Shown: positions 8,951-17,090 of the stretch, piece after piece
Layout of the letters: each line of letters starts with the position of its first letter
How positions within the stretch are numbered: position 1 is the stretch's first letter
Source of the DNA: Comamonadaceae bacterium G21597-S1
GTDB lineage: Bacteria > Pseudomonadota > Gammaproteobacteria > Burkholderiales > Burkholderiaceae_C
Direction of reading: 5' to 3'
NCBI GenBank assembly: GCA_027214345.1
Contig: JAPWHR010000019.1
Coordinates: forward strand, 1-64,000
DNA length: 64,000 nucleotides
The notes under the pieces: generated by a model
What the model saw: only the letters and a program-made list of their open reading frames with translations
Databases searched by the model: none
What the model was told of the DNA's origin: nothing
Made by a program: the position numbers and the translations under genes

Positions 8951-10117
8951 TCACGCGTCGTTGCCGTCGACCTGGATGGCGAACGCCGTATCGCTGATGC
9001 GGGGCATCAGGCAGGTCGCGATGGGCTTGAGCGATGCATCCCCACGGGGCAGCCCACTGTACATGTGGAATCGTCTGGATACCGCCAGCGTATGTTCGGC
9101 GATCAGGGGCGCGCCGGGGTCGCGTGCGGATGCCGCGGCGCAGTGCGCGAATGTCACGGGTTGATCCGACGCCACGCCGGTACGCAATCGAGGCAGCAGC
9201 CACGGATTGCGGGGGTTCCACACATTGCTCGGCAGTTCGGCAATCCAGTTGGCGGTCGATCCCGTCACCTTGACCCGGACCGCATCGACCACCGGCGGGT
9301 AGATGACGAACGGCATCACCAGGATCTTGGAGGCCGGCGAGGCCGCATCGGCCGGATGCTCCACGCAGACACACAGGCGTGCGACGTGCGGAAACGTGGC
9401 GGCCGGGCAGGCGGGATCGCTGGGCACGAGATCGACCCGGCACCACACCGTGTCGCCCGGTTGCACCGGCAGGTCCAGGTAACACGGCAACACGCTCGGA
9501 TCGATCGGCCCGCCCTGGCTGTCGGCCCACCACTCGAACCAGACCCAGTGACGCGGTTGCCAGCCCCCGTTGGCGTAGACGATCTCCTGCAAGGTACCGA
9601 TCTGGGGCATCGCGGCATCGCGATAGGCCGCGTGTCCGTTGAAGCCGATCCACAGTGAACTGCGGTAGGTGCGCGCGGGATCCAGCGTGCCCGATGGCTG
9701 CGAAACCGGCTCTATCCAGCGCCCCACGATTTGCGTCAGGGTGCTGCTGTCGACCGCCGCCACCGACGCGCCGGACCAGTTCGGACTGTGCGACACCCGG
9801 CTGCGTCGACCGAGCTGGATGGGCTTGTCGTTCAGATCGGCGGCCGAACGCACCGTCGCGGGGATGGGCGCGCCGGTCGGGTCGGGGCCGGTGATGGTGG
9901 TGGCGCGACGGTATTCGGTGATGCCGCTGCGCAGGCGGTCCCAGAAGTCCTGCAGTGTCGGAAACCCGGCGCCTGGCGGATCGGGCAGCCAGTAGCGACG
10001 TCGCTGTGCCTGTTCCAGGAACAGCGTATCCGACGGTGTCGCCGGTGTCGGCTGCGGTGGCATGTCGGGATTGACGCAGCCCATGCAACGGCCAGGCCCG
10101 CCCAGGTCGCAACTCAT
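8951..10117 (-). CDS. G1 glutamic peptidase (eqolisin-like) family protein
   Basis: 388 aa. Residues about 111-300 carry the ordered signature of the G1/Peptidase_A4 fold: 'SPNWSGASVA' (111-120), 'GRWIEPVSQP' (132-141), 'SLWIGFNGH' (154-162), 'MPQIGTLQEI' (170-179, with candidate catalytic Gln172), 'WFEWWAD' (193-199), 'PVQPGDTVWCRV' (217-228), and 'TANWIAELPS' (288-297, candidate catalytic Glu294). These correspond to the Gln-Glu dyad of scytalidoglutamic peptidase. There is no signal peptide; the first 14 residues hold three Cys (C3, C11, C14). The start is fixed by AGGAG five bases before the ATG. The ATG overlaps the stop of the upstream haloperoxidase-like gene by 4 bases, implying translational coupling. 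Confidence 0.72.
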   Translation of the reverse strand: MSCDLGGPGRCMGCVNPDMPPQPTPATPSDTLFLEQAQRRRYWLPDPPGAGFPTLQDFWDRLRSGITEYRRATTITGPDPTGAPIPATVRSAADLNDKPIQLGRRSRVSHSPNWSGASVAAVDSSTLTQIVGRWIEPVSQPSGTLDPARTYRSSLWIGFNGHAAYRDAAMPQIGTLQEIVYANGGWQPRHWVWFEWWADSQGGPIDPSVLPCYLDLPVQPGDTVWCRVDLVPSDPACPAATFPHVARLCVCVEHPADAASPASKILVMPFVIYPPVVDAVRVKVTGSTANWIAELPSNVWNPRNPWLLPRLRTGVASDQPVTFAHCAAASARDPGAPLIAEHTLAVSRRFHMYSGLPRGDASLKPIATCLMPRISDTAFAIQVDGNDA

Positions 10118-11175
10118 GTCCACTCCTGCCGTGCCAGGCCGATCAATGCCCGGTAGATCTTCATCGGCGACGCGTCGGCGGGCTCGGCCAGCGCCGGCGT
10201 CAGTATCTGGTCGTAGATCTTGTGCGCCAGTATCCGGCCGGCGATCGAATCGCTGGCGTAATGCAGGCCGGCGATTTCCCGGTTGCGCGCGATACGGCGC
10301 GCCAGTCGTTCGCCGGCCACCGTGAACATGCTGGCCACGGACTGGCTGCCCCCGCCAATTGGCGTCGTCGGCAACAGCGACAACAGGCACCGGTAGACCA
10401 GTTGGGACTGGGCCGCATGCCCGCTCGGAAACGATGCGTGGCCCGGTGTCGCGATCGGCGGCATCAGCCCCGGAAACAGCTGCGCCGGGCGCACGCGCTT
10501 GTATTTGTTCTTCCAGTACTGGCTGGCGAACAGCGCCATCAGGCTGGCCGCCTGCATCACCTTGGTGGTGGCCGGATGCGAGACCGGCCCCATCGACAAC
10601 AGGTTCATGAAATAACTCAGGAACTCATTGCTCTGCGACACGATTTCGCCCATGGCGTCGGGCCGTTCGTCGAGGTAGGCGCGCAACAGGCGATCGAACT
10701 CCCAGTCCGACGCCTTGCGGGCGCCGCCAGGCGGCACCTCCCAGGTCGTGAAGGTTGCCGGGCCGCCCGCACTCGGGAACGTGACCTCGACCAGGAGCGC
10801 ATCGCCGCCCACAAGCGACTTGGTGATGGTGCCAGCCCCGGTGGGCACATGCGGACCGCCATCGGCAACGGGCGACTGCGCCGCCCAGTTCGTCGACGCG
10901 AATTCCGCCAGCACCTGCCAGCCGGCAAAGAACGGGTCGACCTTGCTGTCCTGGAAATGAGGAGGCCCAATGGGCGGGCACACGGTTGGCGGACTGGTGG
11001 CCAGCCAGCCCACACGGGCCTGTTCGACCTCGAAGTCCTTGACGAACGGCAGATCGATCCGATCGGCCACGACAAAACTCGTGGCGCCCGCATTGCCACT
11101 ATTGGCCGTATTGGCCGTATTGGCCGTGTTCGCGGTGTTGGCGGTATTCGCCGTATTGGCAGTATTGGCCCCCAT
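10114..11175 (-). CDS. Vanadium-dependent haloperoxidase / PAP2-superfamily protein
   Basis: 353 aa. The full phosphate/vanadate-binding triad of the PAP2 superfamily is present: K222-x6-R229-P230, P250-S251-G252-H253 and R299-x5-H305-x3-D309. The helical, soluble-looking sequence with a long N-terminal region and no clear membrane segments favours the vanadium haloperoxidase branch over membrane phosphatases. The N-terminus consists of seven Ala-Asn-Thr triplets encoded by a 9-bp tandem repeat, followed by a variable linker. No signal peptide is evident. The gene overlaps the downstream peptidase start by 4 bases (ATGA), so the two are coexpressed. Confidence 0.83.
   Translation of the reverse strand: MGANTANTANTANTANTANTANTANSGNAGATSFVVADRIDLPFVKDFEVEQARVGWLATSPPTVCPPIGPPHFQDSKVDPFFAGWQVLAEFASTNWAAQSPVADGGPHVPTGAGTITKSLVGGDALLVEVTFPSAGGPATFTTWEVPPGGARKASDWEFDRLLRAYLDERPDAMGEIVSQSNEFLSYFMNLLSMGPVSHPATTKVMQAASLMALFASQYWKNKYKRVRPAQLFPGLMPPIATPGHASFPSGHAAQSQLVYRCLLSLLPTTPIGGGSQSVASMFTVAGERLARRIARNREIAGLHYASDSIAGRILAHKIYDQILTPALAEPADASPMKIYRALIGLARQEWT
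11101..11169 (-). repeat. 9-bp tandem repeat coding for (Ala-Asn-Thr)n
   Basis: About 7.7 copies of a 9-bp unit (plus strand ATTGGCCGT with variants) encode residues 3-25 of the haloperoxidase-like protein as ANT repeats ending in ANS. The unit is a multiple of three, so copy-number slippage would change tail length without breaking the frame. Confidence 0.85.
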
Positions 11176-11217
11176 GGCGGCTTCTCCTCTGTGGTGGTTG
11201 ATTGGCGCTGACGTCAG

Positions 11218-12984
11218 TCAATCAGGCAATCCGGCCTGACGCAGCCGGTCGATCCAGGTTTCGAGCACCACGCCCGTGAAGGGGCATCGCGGCCGGTATG
11301 CGGCCAGCCGGAACGTCGGTTGCACGCGCAGCAGCTGCTGCGCAACTCCTCGGGCCTCGTCCATCTGCTCGACGGCCGCCAGGCTGGCCGCCAGGCAGCG
11401 CAGCGCAAAGGCAATGCCATCGTTGCGGCCGACAGCCATGCGTGCAAACGCAATGGCCTCGGCAAAGTCACCTCGCAGGTAGTGCGCCTGCGCCAGCACG
11501 CCCTCGTGCCAGAAGCGATGCGCGTCGATCGGCGACAAGCGCAAACCCTGGCGGCCACGCTCGACCGCCAGGTCTGCCAGACCCAGGTAGCCGCAAGTGG
11601 CGCTGCTCATCGTGTGCGCCAGCGCCGAACTCGGTCCGGCCTCGATGGCACGGTCCAGGAAGATCATGGCCTTGTCGAAATCGTGGCGCAGAAAGGACTG
11701 CACGTGGCCATAGATGGCCAGGCCCTGCGGGTCGTCGGGGTTGAGCCCGATCGCCGCCTCGGCCAGACGCGATGCCTCCTGGGTATCGGCAATCGGGTCC
11801 GTGGACCAGCCCTCGCCAAAACGAAAGACATGCCAGTAGGCCGCATACGAATAAGCCGTGGCGTAATAAGGATCGAGCACCATCGCCTGCTGCAGCAGGC
11901 CACGCGCATGGGCGGCCGAGGTCGAACTGATGCGAAACATCTGGTCGATGCCCTGCAGCATCAGGTCGTAGGCTGTCATGTTCTGCGGATGTTTGCGTAG
12001 CGCACGCATCAGTTCGCGGGCCTGCACCTGCGGAGCGATGGCGCGCACCACGTCCAGCGCGATGTGATCCTGCAGTTCGAACAACTCGGCCAGCTTGCCT
12101 TCATGCCGGTAGGCGCGCAGGATGGCCCCGGTCTCGGGCTCCGACAATTCGGCCAGCACCCGCAGGCGCCCGCCACTGCGCAACACGCTGCCGTGCAGCA
12201 GGTAACGCACGCCCAGCGCACGCGCCACCTGGCGCTCGTCCATGTCGTCGCCACCCAGGCCGATGGTGGAGCCCCGGGCAATGACGAACAACTCCTTGAA
12301 CCCCGCCAGCAGGTGGATGATGTCGTCCACGATGCCGTCGGCAAAATAGGCCTCGGTGGCGTGCGCCATGTTCTTGCGAAACGGCAACACCGCGATCGAC
12401 GGCCGCGCATCGTCGCCCGGCGGCACTTGTCCCGGCTGCAACCGGGTATCGGTGCGCACCACGTGCAGGCAGACCATGCGCACCGGGTGTGCGATGTTGT
12501 GCAGATAGAGGTCGCCCATATCGACGGAGTCGGTGTCGGGGTCGTCGTCCAGCGTCTGCGCCACGGCCTGCGACACGACCAGGGCGCCGGACGGGGCGTA
12601 GGTCTGCATCCGGGCCGCAATGTTGACGACATCGCCATAGACGGTGCCGTCCGGCTTTTCGATCACATCGCCAGCATGCACGCCAATCCGGAAACGCATG
12701 CGCCGCGCATCGGATTCGCCGGCGCGCAGGCCATGCATTTCGCGCTGCACGGCGGTGGCCGCCGCAACGGCAGCCCGTGCGTTGTCGAACATGGCCAGCA
12801 CCGAATCGCCCGTCATGTCGATGACCCTGCCGCCGCAGGATTGAATGTGGGACCGGAACAGTGCACGGGCTTCGTCCAGCGCGGCCACGGTGGCGCGCGC
12901 GTCCTGCGACATCAGTCGCGAATAACCCGCAACGTCGGCCGCCAGCATGGCGGCCGCATGCGTGATCAAGTCGGAATCGGTCAC
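11218..12984 (-). CDS. Class III adenylate/guanylate cyclase with TolB-like and TPR region
   Basis: 588 aa. The N-terminal catalytic domain keeps both metal-binding aspartates (D17 in 'AADVAGYSRLM', D60 in 'DMTGDSVLAMF') and the transition-state pair N121/R125 in 'YGDVVNIAARMQ', so it should be active. A TolB_N-like segment follows ('PSIAVLPFRKN' to 'FVIARGSTIGLGG', about 195-280), then helical TPR-type repeats to about 560. No transmembrane segment is seen. GTG at 12984 is preferred (G-rich run just upstream); the frame opens earlier at TTG 13029, but those residues look noncoding. It lies 128 bp downstream of an enzyme with two cyclic-nucleotide-binding domains, a strong hint that its product is that enzyme's ligand. 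Confidence 0.88.
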   Translation of the reverse strand: MTDSDLITHAAAMLAADVAGYSRLMSQDARATVAALDEARALFRSHIQSCGGRVIDMTGDSVLAMFDNARAAVAAATAVQREMHGLRAGESDARRMRFRIGVHAGDVIEKPDGTVYGDVVNIAARMQTYAPSGALVVSQAVAQTLDDDPDTDSVDMGDLYLHNIAHPVRMVCLHVVRTDTRLQPGQVPPGDDARPSIAVLPFRKNMAHATEAYFADGIVDDIIHLLAGFKELFVIARGSTIGLGGDDMDERQVARALGVRYLLHGSVLRSGGRLRVLAELSEPETGAILRAYRHEGKLAELFELQDHIALDVVRAIAPQVQARELMRALRKHPQNMTAYDLMLQGIDQMFRISSTSAAHARGLLQQAMVLDPYYATAYSYAAYWHVFRFGEGWSTDPIADTQEASRLAEAAIGLNPDDPQGLAIYGHVQSFLRHDFDKAMIFLDRAIEAGPSSALAHTMSSATCGYLGLADLAVERGRQGLRLSPIDAHRFWHEGVLAQAHYLRGDFAEAIAFARMAVGRNDGIAFALRCLAASLAAVEQMDEARGVAQQLLRVQPTFRLAAYRPRCPFTGVVLETWIDRLRQAGLPD

Positions 12985-13112
12985 CTGTGAACCCCCCGGG
13001 TTGCCAGGGACGCATCGTCCTGGGCCCAACAGGCTAGCCTGCCATTGCGTGCGCGGCTATCCACCATACGCAGGATGGCGCTCCGCCACGGCGACCCGCG
13101 CGTGCGGAGACT

Positions 13113-15650
13113 TCAGGACGGGCCGCCGGCGTAATCCAGGAACTTCTCCGGGCTGATGCGCAGCGCGGCGCCGGTCGGACAGGCCCGCACGCACGCCGGG
13201 CCCGACGAGATGTCCTTGCACATGTCGCACTTGACGGCTTTCTTGACCGTGCTGGACAAGGCGTCCTTGCCGCCGACCGGTGTCCTCGGCGCACGCGTGC
13301 CCGGCTCGTGCCCGAGCCCGGTCAGCAACCAGGCCCACAAGCTGTTGATGCCGCGCTTGCCGGCCAGCGGCGCCATCTGGATCACGCCATACGGGCAGTT
13401 CTTCTCGCAGTTGCCACAGCCGATGCAGGCATCGGTAATGAAGACCTCGCCACTGGGTGAGCGGTGAATGGCGTCCGGCGGGCAGTCCTTCATGCAGTGC
13501 GGGTGCTCGCAGTGGCGGCACGAGGTGGGCACGTGCAGGTTGTCGAAGGTCGGACCGGCTTCGCGGTCCAGTCGCGAAGTGCCGAAATGCGTGTCGGCAC
13601 ACGCCTTCTCGCAATGGTCGCAGCGGATGCACAGGGACTCGTCGATCAGCAGCACGTCGGTGGCCTCGCCCACGCCCTGCTGCAACAGGAAGGAGATCAG
13701 GTTGCCCGAACGCTGGTTGGCCTCCATGCTCTCGTTGGCCTGCAGCCGCGCCAGGTATTTCTGGTCGAGATCGCTGCGCATGCCGGTGTTGACGGCCAGC
13801 ACGTCGGTGACCTTGCGCGCTTCGAGCACGATGGCCTCGGCCGGCACCGCGGCACGCACCGTGGCCGAACGCGGCGCATTGAGCATCAAAGCCATCTCGC
13901 CGACATAGTTGCCGGCCGACACGTACGACAACACCACCTCGCGCCCGCCGATCGTGCGCGAGACCATCACCGATCCCTTGCGGATCAGGTACAGGCCGTC
14001 GGGTTTGTCGCCTTCACTGAACAAGGCGTCGCCGGCCTTGTATTTGCGGATCTGGGAACCTTCGATCAGCGCGCTGAGCTGCTCCTCGCTGACGTCGGAG
14101 GCGACGTACTTGCGCACGGCCCGGCGCAGCGCGACCTCGTCGAGTTCGCGTCGCACCGCGTCGACCGACGCCAGCAACTTGAGCATGCTGCGGCTCGGCG
14201 TCTCGACCAGGATGCAGGCCTCGGCGGCGCGAACCTTGGCCGAACGGCGCCGGCCCGAGATCAGCCCCATCTCGCCGAAGAAGTTGCCCGCACCGAGCAC
14301 GATCGCCTTGGCCTCGGGATCGGTGTCGGATCCCTTGACCCGGACCCGCCCACGCACGATGCTGAAAAATGAATTGGAATAGTCGTTGCGCCGGAAGATC
14401 ACCTCGCCGGCCTTGGGCAGCCGGATTTCGCTCTCGAGCATCAGTTCGCGCAACTGCAGGGCGCTCAGCGACTGCAGCCAGGGCATGCTGGTGCCGACCA
14501 TGGCCAGCACCGCATCGACGTCGCCGAGTTCCGGATGGGCCTTGAGCACCGCGGCAAACTTCTGCTCCAGCAGCGGCTGGTCGGCCGGCACCACGATGCG
14601 CCCGCAGATCGATTCGATCGCCTCGTAGCCCTGGTTCATGGCCTGCTTGATCAGCGGATATCCGCCCAGGGCACCGACCACATAGATGCCAGGCACGGTC
14701 GACTCGTAGGTCGGCGAGAGCTGTGGCAGGGCCGTTACATCCTTGCTGCCGAAGCGGATACCGAAACTCTCGACCAGCTTGCGCGGTGGTATGGCACCGA
14801 GTCGCGCAATGACGCGATGGCACTCGATGATCTCCTCGCCCTGCGGGGTGTTCAGCACCACCGACAGTCCCGGCGGCGCGGCCTTGCCGCGTTGCCTCTT
14901 GGACAGATCCACCGCCTGCACCATCATCGTTGCGTTGAGGTCGGCAGGCCGGGATGTGATGACCTGCTCGGCCACATCGAGATGGTCGATGCTGGTGCTG
15001 TAGCGACACGCCAGTCGGGCTTCACGGATCGCTGCCTGGACCGCACTCAGGTTGCCGTCCTTGCAGCGACTGAACTCGGCATTGCGGTTGAGCAGGATGA
15101 CGCGGTTGTCGTTCTCGGCCAGCGCCAGCGCATTCTCGATCGCCGCGTCGCCCGCTCCCACGACGATGATGGTCTCGCCGCCATAGGCACGCGGATCGTC
15201 GAGCTGGTATTGCACGCCGGGAAGATTCTCGCCCGGCACACCCAGCGTGCGCAGATTGCCCTGCATGCCGATGCCCAGCACGATCTGCTCGGCGCCGATG
15301 AGTTCGCCGGTTTCCAGCGCAATCCAGAACCGGCCCTTTTCACCACTGATGGCCGTGACCCGGGCGTTGTTCTGGATCAGCGTGCCACATGCAACGATCT
15401 CGTCGTCGAACCGGTTCAGGATGCTCTCGCGCGTGCCGGCCTCGAAATGCAGCGGGCTGCGCAACTCCAGGAAACCGGGCTCGGCCATCACGTGCTTGCC
15501 CTTCTGGTACTTGTAGATCGTGTCCGACAAGTGGGGCTGGGCCTCGAGCAGGATATGCCGCAGTCCGAGGCGGGCGGCATGGGCTGCTGCGGACAGTCCG
15601 GCCGGACCCGATCCGATAATGGCAACGGCGTAGCGCTCGAACATGTTCAT
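13113..15650 (-). CDS. FAD/NAD(P) oxidoreductase fused to two cNMP-binding domains and a four-cluster ferredoxin
   Basis: 845-aa chimera without signal peptide, so probably cytoplasmic. Residues 1-350 form a thioredoxin-reductase/YpdA-like flavoprotein: FAD motif 'IIGSGPAGLSAAAHAARLG', NAD(P) motif 'IIVVGAGDAAIENALA' (161-176), and C-terminal FAD motif 'GIYVVGALGG'. CNB domain 1 (about 411-495) has 'FGEMGLISGRRRSAKV' with E460/R469; CNB domain 2 (about 530-615) has 'VGEMALMLNAPRSATV' with E585/R594, the residues that hold cyclic nucleotide ribose and phosphate. Residues 670-845 carry 16 Cys in DmsB/NrfC order (C674/677/680/684, C711/714/719/723, C742/745/748/752, C808/811/820/824), i.e. four [4Fe-4S] clusters. 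There is no CxxC in the flavin domain. It starts 6 bp after the pentaheme gene stop; the cyclase lies downstream. Confidence 0.88.
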   Translation of the reverse strand: MNMFERYAVAIIGSGPAGLSAAAHAARLGLRHILLEAQPHLSDTIYKYQKGKHVMAEPGFLELRSPLHFEAGTRESILNRFDDEIVACGTLIQNNARVTAISGEKGRFWIALETGELIGAEQIVLGIGMQGNLRTLGVPGENLPGVQYQLDDPRAYGGETIIVVGAGDAAIENALALAENDNRVILLNRNAEFSRCKDGNLSAVQAAIREARLACRYSTSIDHLDVAEQVITSRPADLNATMMVQAVDLSKRQRGKAAPPGLSVVLNTPQGEEIIECHRVIARLGAIPPRKLVESFGIRFGSKDVTALPQLSPTYESTVPGIYVVGALGGYPLIKQAMNQGYEAIESICGRIVVPADQPLLEQKFAAVLKAHPELGDVDAVLAMVGTSMPWLQSLSALQLRELMLESEIRLPKAGEVIFRRNDYSNSFFSIVRGRVRVKGSDTDPEAKAIVLGAGNFFGEMGLISGRRRSAKVRAAEACILVETPSRSMLKLLASVDAVRRELDEVALRRAVRKYVASDVSEEQLSALIEGSQIRKYKAGDALFSEGDKPDGLYLIRKGSVMVSRTIGGREVVLSYVSAGNYVGEMALMLNAPRSATVRAAVPAEAIVLEARKVTDVLAVNTGMRSDLDQKYLARLQANESMEANQRSGNLISFLLQQGVGEATDVLLIDESLCIRCDHCEKACADTHFGTSRLDREAGPTFDNLHVPTSCRHCEHPHCMKDCPPDAIHRSPSGEVFITDACIGCGNCEKNCPYGVIQMAPLAGKRGINSLWAWLLTGLGHEPGTRAPRTPVGGKDALSSTVKKAVKCDMCKDISSGPACVRACPTGAALRISPEKFLDYAGGPS

Positions 15651-15656
15651 TCCGCC

Positions 15657-17090
15657 TCAGTGTGTGGCCAGCGGACTGGCGAGCAGCAGCCGGAAGCGGC
15701 GCAATCGGTCCTGGAAGTCGGCCGGTTTGTAGGCCTCGTCGTATTGCAGCACGGCGCGGATCTGTGCGAGCCCCTGGTTCAGGTCTGCCGCGGACTTGAG
15801 CCGGCCTAGCTTGTGCAAGGTATTCACGATGCTGCCCAGCGCCATTGCAGCCTGTTCGGCGCCGGCATAGTCCGGGTAGGCTCCGGCCAGGCCGTCGTCG
15901 ACCAGCGCCAGTGCCATGGCGCGCAGGTTCTCGTGGCTGATGCCGCCCGCTGCCAGCCGACGCGCGGCATCTTCGGCCAGTGCCTTGAGTGCCAGCGCGC
16001 GAGCGCGCAGGTCGCCGTTGCCCGCCACCGCCTGGTTGAGCTGCAACACCGCTTGCGTGAATCGCTCGCCCGCAGCCGGGTCGATCTGGCGCAACATCAG
16101 CCGCACCATCAGCATGCCCGAATCGTTGAGCCGCACCAGGCCCGGACTGACACTCCTGCCGAACGCGGTATGCGGCTTCCAGCGCGTGTCCGCCATCGGA
16201 TGGTGGCAAGCGTGGCAGTCGAACAGCGTCAGCTCCGGGAACGCACCGTCGCGCCCGCGCCGGGGATCGAGCAGGATGTCGATCTGCGTGCCAACGGCCA
16301 TCGCCTGGCCGATGGCCCAGATACGCACGCCGTCGATGTTGCCCTTGCGCCGGATGTAGTCGGCATCGATCTTGAAGTGTGCCGGCTGCAGATGGGTGAA
16401 GGTCTCCATCTCGAAACTCATGCGTGGATGCCCCGCGGCCATGATGCGGTGGCTGACGTATTTGTCGGTCGATCCGAAATGGCAGGACAGGCACAACCGG
16501 GCGCGCGCCATCGGCTGATCCACGGGATACAGGCCGTTGCGGATATTGCCGGCATGGGTTGCGCCCGGCGCGGTATGCGGCGCGATCCAGCGCTGGGCCG
16601 GGCCGTGGCAACCCTCGCAACCGATGCCGTCGGCCACGGAATGCGCGGGTGCAGGCCGGGGTGTCGATTCGGCCGGATGGTGGGCATGGCAGTCCAGGCA
16701 CACACGCGACCGATGGGCCGGCTCGGGCAGGTTCAGCCTGGAGGCAATGGCGCGGGACTTCTCGTTCAGCAGCAGCGCATAGGCCCGCGCGTGTTTGTCC
16801 AGCCGGGACCAGACGATGTATTCGTTCTGCAGCACTGGCGAGCCATCCCAGCCGGCGATCGATCCGTGGCACAGGGAACTGACACAGGTCACGACGCCCA
16901 GCGACTGCGCTGGCGCCTGGTCGGGCAAGGCCTGGGCCAGTACTGTGCCGGCCCACAACACGACGGCAGCCACAAGGCCATGCCAGCCCCGCGCCAATTG
17001 GCGCCCTGCAGGCTTGCGCGCCCCTTCCGTGCACAGCCGCCGCATGGCGCAGCAGGCCAGGCCGGAGAACAGGTCTCCTCCTTTCGTCAT
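15657..17090 (-). CDS. Pentaheme c-type cytochrome (cytochrome c554-like)
   Basis: 477 aa. Four canonical heme sites, CLDCH (131-135), CEGCH (158-162), CLSCH (200-204) and CHACH (292-296), plus an N-terminal CVSSLCH (69-75) that is CX4CH, a variant seen at the first site of some c554-type multiheme proteins. Residues about 310-477 are helical and heme-free. A hydrophobic stretch near 36-53 ('WHGLVAAVVLWAGTVLAQA') should be a signal or anchor, giving a periplasmic protein; the n-region is long. ATG 17090 overlaps the upstream decaheme stop as ATGA and has AAGG seven bases before it, favouring it over an ATG at 17045. It probably relays electrons between partners encoded by the locus. Confidence 0.85.
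   Translation of the reverse strand: MTKGGDLFSGLACCAMRRLCTEGARKPAGRQLARGWHGLVAAVVLWAGTVLAQALPDQAPAQSLGVVTCVSSLCHGSIAGWDGSPVLQNEYIVWSRLDKHARAYALLLNEKSRAIASRLNLPEPAHRSRVCLDCHAHHPAESTPRPAPAHSVADGIGCEGCHGPAQRWIAPHTAPGATHAGNIRNGLYPVDQPMARARLCLSCHFGSTDKYVSHRIMAAGHPRMSFEMETFTHLQPAHFKIDADYIRRKGNIDGVRIWAIGQAMAVGTQIDILLDPRRGRDGAFPELTLFDCHACHHPMADTRWKPHTAFGRSVSPGLVRLNDSGMLMVRLMLRQIDPAAGERFTQAVLQLNQAVAGNGDLRARALALKALAEDAARRLAAGGISHENLRAMALALVDDGLAGAYPDYAGAEQAAMALGSIVNTLHKLGRLKSAADLNQGLAQIRAVLQYDEAYKPADFQDRLRRFRLLLASPLATH

Noticed and set aside
8856-10112. Open frame linking the agmatine deiminase upstream into the peptidase gene
   Set aside because: The upstream part is out of frame with the peptidase and has no family features; the Tat-like leader fixes the start at 8855.
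13113-15650. Calling the flavoprotein a thioredoxin reductase
   Set aside because: The fold is similar, but no redox-active CxxC is present in the flavin/NAD domains.
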